DNA from: Campylobacterales bacterium
GTDB lineage: Bacteria; Campylobacterota; Campylobacteria; Campylobacterales; JALSKU01
Direction: 5' to 3'
DNA: 10,031 bases
Assembly: GCA_027023175.1 (NCBI GenBank)
Contig: JALVWW010000187.1
Coordinates: 1 to 10,031 of the forward strand
A program made the translations under genes and the position numbers. The notes beneath the pieces were generated by a model. The model was not told the origin of the DNA. It ran no database searches and was given only the letters and a program-made list of their open reading frames with translations. Numbering within the stretch: the stretch's first letter is position 1; each line of letters starts with the position of its first letter. Positions 6,108 to 10,031 of this stretch are shown in pieces.

Positions 6108-7015
6108 GATATGTTTTTGGACCGGTCAATTCCAGGAGATTTGGTATATCACTTGGGATTGACTTAAGCCCTGATACAAAATCATGCAATTTCGACTGCG
6201 TATACTGTGAGCTAAAAGGTGCAAAACCAGTCTCTTATATACAAAACCCTCCAAAAGTTGAAGATATCATATCTGAAGTAAAAGATACTTTGGAAAAATT
6301 TGGTGATATTGATGTCATTACCATTACTTCAAACGGTGAGCCCACCTTGTACAGCGAGTTAGGGTCTTTGGTAAATGAATTAAATAAGATAAAAAAAGAT
6401 AAAAAACTACTTATTCTCTCAAATGGTTCTACTATTTGTGATGAAAAAGTTCAAAACATACTGAATAAAATCGATATAGTAAAACTATCTCTTGATTGCG
6501 CAACACAAAAATGTTTTAAAAAGATAGACAGGCCCCTAAAAGGTATAGAAATAGAGACATTGTATCGCTGTATGGAAGAATTTTCAAAAGATTTTCAACA
6601 CCAACTTGTCATAGAGATACTTTTGGTAAAAGGCATCAATGACAATAAAGATGAAATAAAAAAGATAAATGAAATTTTACAAGTCATAAAACCTGACAGG
6701 GTCGATATCGGAACTATTGACAGGCCTCCGGCTTATAAAGTTAAACCGGTTACCCAAGACAAAATAAATGAACTAGTAAAACATTTGACAAATTTACCCA
6801 TTTCAGTGATATATAAAAACAAACCTTCAAAAAAAGAGGATTTTGATGAAAGCGAGATAATACAGCTTCTCACTCATCGTCCCCAAAGTCAGTTTGATAT
6901 AGAAAACTTTTTCAGTGACAAATCCAAAAATATAGTTGAAAAACTTTTAAAAGAGGACTTAATACAAGAAAAAAATATTGCAGGTGTTACTTTTTTTGTA
7001 GTTAAAAAACCTTGA
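6104..7015 (+). CDS. Radical SAM protein, uncharacterised (COG0731-like), with probable C-terminal winged helix
   Basis: This 303-residue protein has the radical SAM cluster motif CX3CX2C as C28-N-F-D-C32-V-Y-C35, which binds the [4Fe-4S] cluster that cleaves S-adenosylmethionine. The SAM-binding segment appears as SNGEPTL (76-82), followed by LILSNGS (103-109) and VKLSLD (126-131), consistent with a partial TIM barrel. The opening FGPVNSRRFGISLGIDL and the stretch DIGTIDRPPAYKVKPV (201-216) fit the group of Fe-S oxidoreductases annotated as COG0731, related to the wyosine-tRNA enzyme Tyw1; that does not establish substrate. The last 60 residues (IIQLLTHRPQSQFDI ... LLKEDLIQEK ... VTFFV) look like a small winged-helix domain. 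The start overlaps the hemE stop as ATGA. I recall a radical SAM gene next to hemE in Campylobacter too. No function is assigned. Confidence 0.9.
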   Translation: MRYVFGPVNSRRFGISLGIDLSPDTKSCNFDCVYCELKGAKPVSYIQNPPKVEDIISEVKDTLEKFGDIDVITITSNGEPTLYSELGSLVNELNKIKKDKKLLILSNGSTICDEKVQNILNKIDIVKLSLDCATQKCFKKIDRPLKGIEIETLYRCMEEFSKDFQHQLVIEILLVKGINDNKDEIKKINEILQVIKPDRVDIGTIDRPPAYKVKPVTQDKINELVKHLTNLPISVIYKNKPSKKEDFDESEIIQLLTHRPQSQFDIENFFSDKSKNIVEKLLKEDLIQEKNIAGVTFFVVKKP

Positions 7016-7022
7016 GTCACTA

Positions 7023-7055
7023 AATAATCAAGGAGATAACTTCTCCTTGATTATT
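7023..7055. terminator. Bidirectional terminator between convergent gene blocks
   Basis: A perfect 14-bp inverted repeat, AATAATCAAGGAGA (7023-7036) and TCTCCTTGATTATT (7042-7055), closes on a 5-nt loop TAACT. It starts 7 nt after the radical SAM stop and ends 6 nt before the TRAP permease stop. The outer stem is A/T-rich and gives U-rich ends on both strands. No long U tract follows: the + strand continues GTATCTTT, the - strand only TTT. Confidence 0.8.
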
Positions 7056-7061
7056 GTATCT

Positions 7062-9260
7062 TTAAAAGCCTACTTTTTTAGGCACATAGTGTCCGTGTTT
7101 TTTAATTCTGGCTTTTTGCATAATATATATAAGGGCATATATACCTGCTGCGATAGCCCAGGATACATAGTGTGAGCCTAAGTCTAAATGTTTTGCAAGC
7201 AAGTCAGGCAAGAATGCAAATGGTACTATTACTAAAAATAGCAGTCTCTCCAAAGGATTGACTTTTGTCACAAAAAATCCTTGAATTGCCGAAGTAAATG
7301 CAAACATACCCAAAACCGCAAAGAAAAATATACTGACTATCTCCACAGGATTACTTACCCAAACCCAGCCGGCTACATCATTTGGATCTTCAGGATTGAC
7401 ACTTTCTATTAGAAGCAGTTTATTATTGAAAAAGAACATAAACGGTAGTATTGCTGTTCTTATATCATACATAAATCCCTGCAAACCTGTCTTTATCGGA
7501 TCACTTTTTGCAAGTCCTGCAGCCGCATAAGCTGCCATACCCACCGGAGGTGTATCATCTGCCAATATACCAAAATAAAATACAAACATATGAGCGGCAA
7601 TTGCCGGTATGATATATCCGTTTTGAGCAGCAAGCTGCATGATAACTGGAGCTGTAAGAGCTGCCATAACGATATAGTTTGCAGTTGTAGGAAGACCCAT
7701 ACCAAGTATCAGTGATGTAACTGCAGTAAAGAAAAGAACCGCAAGTATATATCCACCTGAAAGCTGATCAATAACATCTGCCAGTATCAGACCGATTCCT
7801 GTCAATGTAACAGAGCCTACAACTACACCGGCAACAGCAGTTGCTATTGCGATAGGCACCATATTTTTAGCACCATTTACCATACCGTGAGCAATATCGG
7901 TAAATCCTGAGAGCCAAACATCCTTGGTTAGAGGCTTCTTTTGCACAATGGCGGCAAAAGGTCGCTGAACTATCATGATGAGCATCATAAATTCAATTGC
8001 ACTAAAAGCTGCAGCCTGAGCTGACATCCTGAGTATGATAAGAGTATGTATCAAAAAGTATATCGGAACAATGTAATGAATACCTCTAATGAAGATAGGG
8101 AATACCTTTTGAAGCTTATCTTTTGACTCTCCTTTGATGCCCAGTTTTTTTGCTTCAAGATGAACTATATAAAATAGAGCAAAATAACTTGTAAATGCAG
8201 GAATAAATGCGGCTCTAACAACATCAGTATAGTTTATACCCAAAAATTCAGCAATAATGAATGCTGCCGCTCCCATAATAGGAGGCATAAGCTGACCATT
8301 GACTGATGAGGCAACTTCAACTGCTCCCGCTTTATGTGGAGGAAACCCTAGTCTTTTCATGAGTGGGATAGTAAAAGTACCGGTAGTTACAGTATTGGCT
8401 ATGGAAGAGCCTGAAATGATACCCATAAGTCCTGAAGCTGCAACTGATGCCTTTGCGGGACCTCCGTCATATCTTCCAAGTAGATTATATGCCATACTTA
8501 TAAAGTACTCTCCTGCTCCGGCTCTATCAAGCAAAGCTCCAAAAAGAACAAACAAAAATACAAATCCGGCACTAACCCCCAACGGAACTCCATAAATTCC
8601 TTCTGTTGTTAAAACCATTTGACCCATTATTTTACTGATACTTGCACCTTTGTGTGCAATGATATCAGGCATATACGGTCCAAAATAATCATATAGCAAA
8701 AATATAGAAGCAATTGCCGGTAATGGGATACCAAGAACTCTCCTGGAGCCTTCCAAAACCATAAACAATACCGCTATCGCTATAACTATATCAGTCTGAG
8801 TCCAGTCACCCGAACGCATAGCTAAGTCATTGTAAGCATACCATTGATATAAGGAGACTATAACGCCAAGAACAGCAAAAGCCAAATCATACCATGTTAT
8901 AGTGTGTCTTAAATGAGCTTTTTTGAGTATTGGATACATGGTAAAGGCCAGGAAAACACCAAATGCCAAGTGAGCTGCTCTAACATAAACTCCATTTATC
9001 GGATGGACAACAACAGCCAATTGAAATACCGACCAAGAAAATGCTACAACAGCAATAAGCCAGTACATCCAAGTGTTTTTCTCAAAATCTCTTTGACCTT
9101 CAAGTTCACTTAGAAGTTTCTCTTCATAATCAGAAGTTTTCGGAGTTACAATGACATCATCTATTTCGCCTGCCATATACTCCAATTTATCTTCATTGTC
9201 TTTGACGATATCTTCTAGATATTCATCCTTAATCTCTTCTTCATTTTTCTTATCTTCCAT
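7062..9260 (-). CDS. TRAP transporter permease, fused 4TM/12TM (DctQ-DctM type)
   Basis: This 732-residue inner-membrane protein combines the small and large TRAP subunits, as is normal for systems with a TAXI binding protein. Residues 1-63 are acidic and soluble. Hydrophobic segments at about 65-190 form the DctQ-like part, and the DctM-like part runs from about 220 on. Conserved DctM features are GSSIANTVTTGTFTIPLM (284-301), VASSVNGQLMPPIMGAAAF (316-334), MGLPTTANYIVMA (521-533) and FGILADDTPPVGMAAYAAAG (563-582). Additional hydrophobic helices fill 640-715, and the tail is basic. TRAP permeases are secondary transporters driven by a sodium or proton gradient. The ATG at 9260 has AAGGA upstream on the - strand. 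It lies 57 nt after the binding-protein gene. The substrate is unknown; organic acids and glutamate are known for other TAXI systems. Confidence 0.96.
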   Translation of the reverse strand: MEDKKNEEEIKDEYLEDIVKDNEDKLEYMAGEIDDVIVTPKTSDYEEKLLSELEGQRDFEKNTWMYWLIAVVAFSWSVFQLAVVVHPINGVYVRAAHLAFGVFLAFTMYPILKKAHLRHTITWYDLAFAVLGVIVSLYQWYAYNDLAMRSGDWTQTDIVIAIAVLFMVLEGSRRVLGIPLPAIASIFLLYDYFGPYMPDIIAHKGASISKIMGQMVLTTEGIYGVPLGVSAGFVFLFVLFGALLDRAGAGEYFISMAYNLLGRYDGGPAKASVAASGLMGIISGSSIANTVTTGTFTIPLMKRLGFPPHKAGAVEVASSVNGQLMPPIMGAAAFIIAEFLGINYTDVVRAAFIPAFTSYFALFYIVHLEAKKLGIKGESKDKLQKVFPIFIRGIHYIVPIYFLIHTLIILRMSAQAAAFSAIEFMMLIMIVQRPFAAIVQKKPLTKDVWLSGFTDIAHGMVNGAKNMVPIAIATAVAGVVVGSVTLTGIGLILADVIDQLSGGYILAVLFFTAVTSLILGMGLPTTANYIVMAALTAPVIMQLAAQNGYIIPAIAAHMFVFYFGILADDTPPVGMAAYAAAGLAKSDPIKTGLQGFMYDIRTAILPFMFFFNNKLLLIESVNPEDPNDVAGWVWVSNPVEIVSIFFFAVLGMFAFTSAIQGFFVTKVNPLERLLFLVIVPFAFLPDLLAKHLDLGSHYVSWAIAAGIYALIYIMQKARIKKHGHYVPKKVGF

Positions 9261-9284
9261 ATTTTACATCCTTATGTGTAGATG

Positions 9285-9311
9285 ATACGGGCATTTTATA
9301 AATGCCCGTAT
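9285..9311 (-). other. Intercistronic hairpin between the TAXI protein and permease genes
   Basis: Perfect 12-bp arms ATACGGGCATTT (9285-9296) and AAATGCCCGTAT (9300-9311) surround a 3-nt centre. It begins 7 nt downstream of the binding-protein stop on the - strand. In the direction of transcription it is followed by CATCTACAC and not by a U run, so it does not look like a full intrinsic terminator. It more probably stabilises the upstream mRNA or attenuates transcription, giving more binding protein than permease; that role is inferred. Confidence 0.7.
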
Positions 9312-9317
9312 TTTATA

Positions 9318-10031
9318 CTATAGTAAACCTGCTTCTTTAAATGCTTTAACTGCTCCTGGATGCTGAGGAATAGATAAACCGTCTAACAAACTTTTTTTAG
9401 TAATAGTTTTGTATGCTGGGTGTAGCTTTTTGAATGCCGCAAAGTTGTCAAGTATTGCTTTTGTAACAGTATAAACAACTTTTTCCGGAATTCTTGTACT
9501 TGTAACTAGCACTGCTTTAACACCGATACTTGGTGTGTCATGATTTACACCCTTGTAAAATGCTCCTGAAATTACACCTGGTGCATAGTAAGGATACTTT
9601 TTGAACAATTTATCAATTGCAGGACCTTTTATAGGTATCAAATCAATTGCAACTGAGTTAGCAGCATCTTTGATATTTGCTGTAGGATGACCAAATACTG
9701 CAAAGTAACCATCTATTTTATTGTCTTTAAGTAGAGTCGGTGCTTCGCTTGATTTCATTTCATCAGCAAGCGCCAAGTCACTATCTTTAAGACCTACTGC
9801 ATGCATTACGATTTCAGTTGTCATTCTTGTACCTGAGCCTGGAGTGTCTATATTGATTCTCTTGCCTTTGATATCTGTAAGTTTTTTGATACCTGAATCT
9901 TTTCTGACAACCAATGTAAGAAGTTCAGGATATATAGCCATAACGCTTCTTAGCTCTTTTATAGGCTTACCTTTAAATTTGCCTATTCCATGATATGCCT
10001 GATAAGCTGTATCACTTTGGCTGATACCAAA
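9318..10031 (-). CDS. TAXI-family TRAP substrate-binding protein (5' end outside window)
   Basis: The frame stays open through base 10031, so these 237 residues are the C-terminal part of a periplasmic TAXI receptor that captures the substrate for the permease downstream. The first visible residues, FGISQSDTAYQAYHGIG, match the conserved region in the middle of TAXI proteins. They are followed by LRSVMAIYPELLTLVVRKDSG, by the linker DIKGKRINIDTPGSGTR, which in the family contributes to the ligand pocket, and by the DGYFAVFGHPTANI segment. It ends AFKEAGLL, a typical C-terminus for the family. The signal peptide lies outside the window. An internal ATG at 9941 would begin mid-domain and is not the start. 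The first-gene position, with a hairpin after it, fits a need for excess binding protein. The ligand cannot be inferred. Confidence 0.95.
   Translation of the reverse strand, partial: FGISQSDTAYQAYHGIGKFKGKPIKELRSVMAIYPELLTLVVRKDSGIKKLTDIKGKRINIDTPGSGTRMTTEIVMHAVGLKDSDLALADEMKSSEAPTLLKDNKIDGYFAVFGHPTANIKDAANSVAIDLIPIKGPAIDKLFKKYPYYAPGVISGAFYKGVNHDTPSIGVKAVLVTSTRIPEKVVYTVTKAILDNFAAFKKLHPAYKTITKKSLLDGLSIPQHPGAVKAFKEAGLL

Noticed and set aside
7022..7056. Reading the 7023-7055 inverted repeat as a mobile-element end or attachment site
   Set aside because: It sits exactly between two convergent stop codons with a 5-nt loop, with no target duplication or transposase nearby; a terminator explains it.
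8299..8595. 98-codon + strand frame opposite the TRAP permease
   Set aside because: Its Pro/Ser/Ala-rich product mirrors the complement of the conserved DctM-like region; no signal for translation.

Overview
The window reads as AT-rich chromosomal DNA of a flagellated member of the Campylobacterota (the former Epsilonproteobacteria: Campylobacter, Helicobacter, Sulfurimonas, Sulfurovum, Nitratiruptor and relatives). The main clue is gene order. The 3' end of gyrA is followed by a small LPP20-type lipoprotein, a small exported protein, a sigma-54 response regulator and asd, which is the order I recall for gyrA-flgP-flgQ-flgR-asd in Campylobacter jejuni. Protein features agree, notably the GyrA C-terminal domain and a FlgR without a DNA-binding domain. 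I cannot name a genus.

The + strand from 1 to 7015 is one nearly gapless run of eight genes: gyrA (3' part), flgP, flgQ, flgR, asd, a YqhA/UPF0114 membrane protein gene, hemE and an uncharacterised radical SAM protein gene. Several junctions overlap: flgP/flgQ by 25 nt, asd/UPF0114 by 4 nt, hemE/radical SAM by 4 nt. The largest gap is 61 nt and is filled by a degenerate 7-nt tandem repeat. No hairpin terminator is visible before 7023-7055, where a perfect 14-bp stem lies between the convergent gene blocks.

The - strand from 10031 to 7062 encodes a TRAP transporter of the TAXI type. The periplasmic TAXI binding protein, whose 5' end lies outside the window, comes first. It is followed, after a strong intercistronic hairpin, by one large permease in which the small (4TM, DctQ-like) and large (12TM, DctM-like) subunits are fused. 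The substrate cannot be read from the sequence.

Functionally the + strand mixes housekeeping functions (gyrase; lysine/threonine/methionine and diaminopimelate precursor synthesis through Asd; haem synthesis through HemE) with flagellar genes (FlgP and FlgQ for the basal disk, FlgR for sigma-54-dependent flagellar transcription). There is no sign of a mobile element, CRISPR array, tRNA or rRNA, and no intergenic stretch exceeds 61 nt. I see no clearly undescribed multi-gene system. The points most worth a second look are the HTH-less FlgR with a GAFTDA loop, A8 tracts in all three flagellar genes, the second GyrA-box-like motif, the heptad repeat that carries the asd ribosome binding site, and the hemE-coupled radical SAM protein with a probable C-terminal winged helix.
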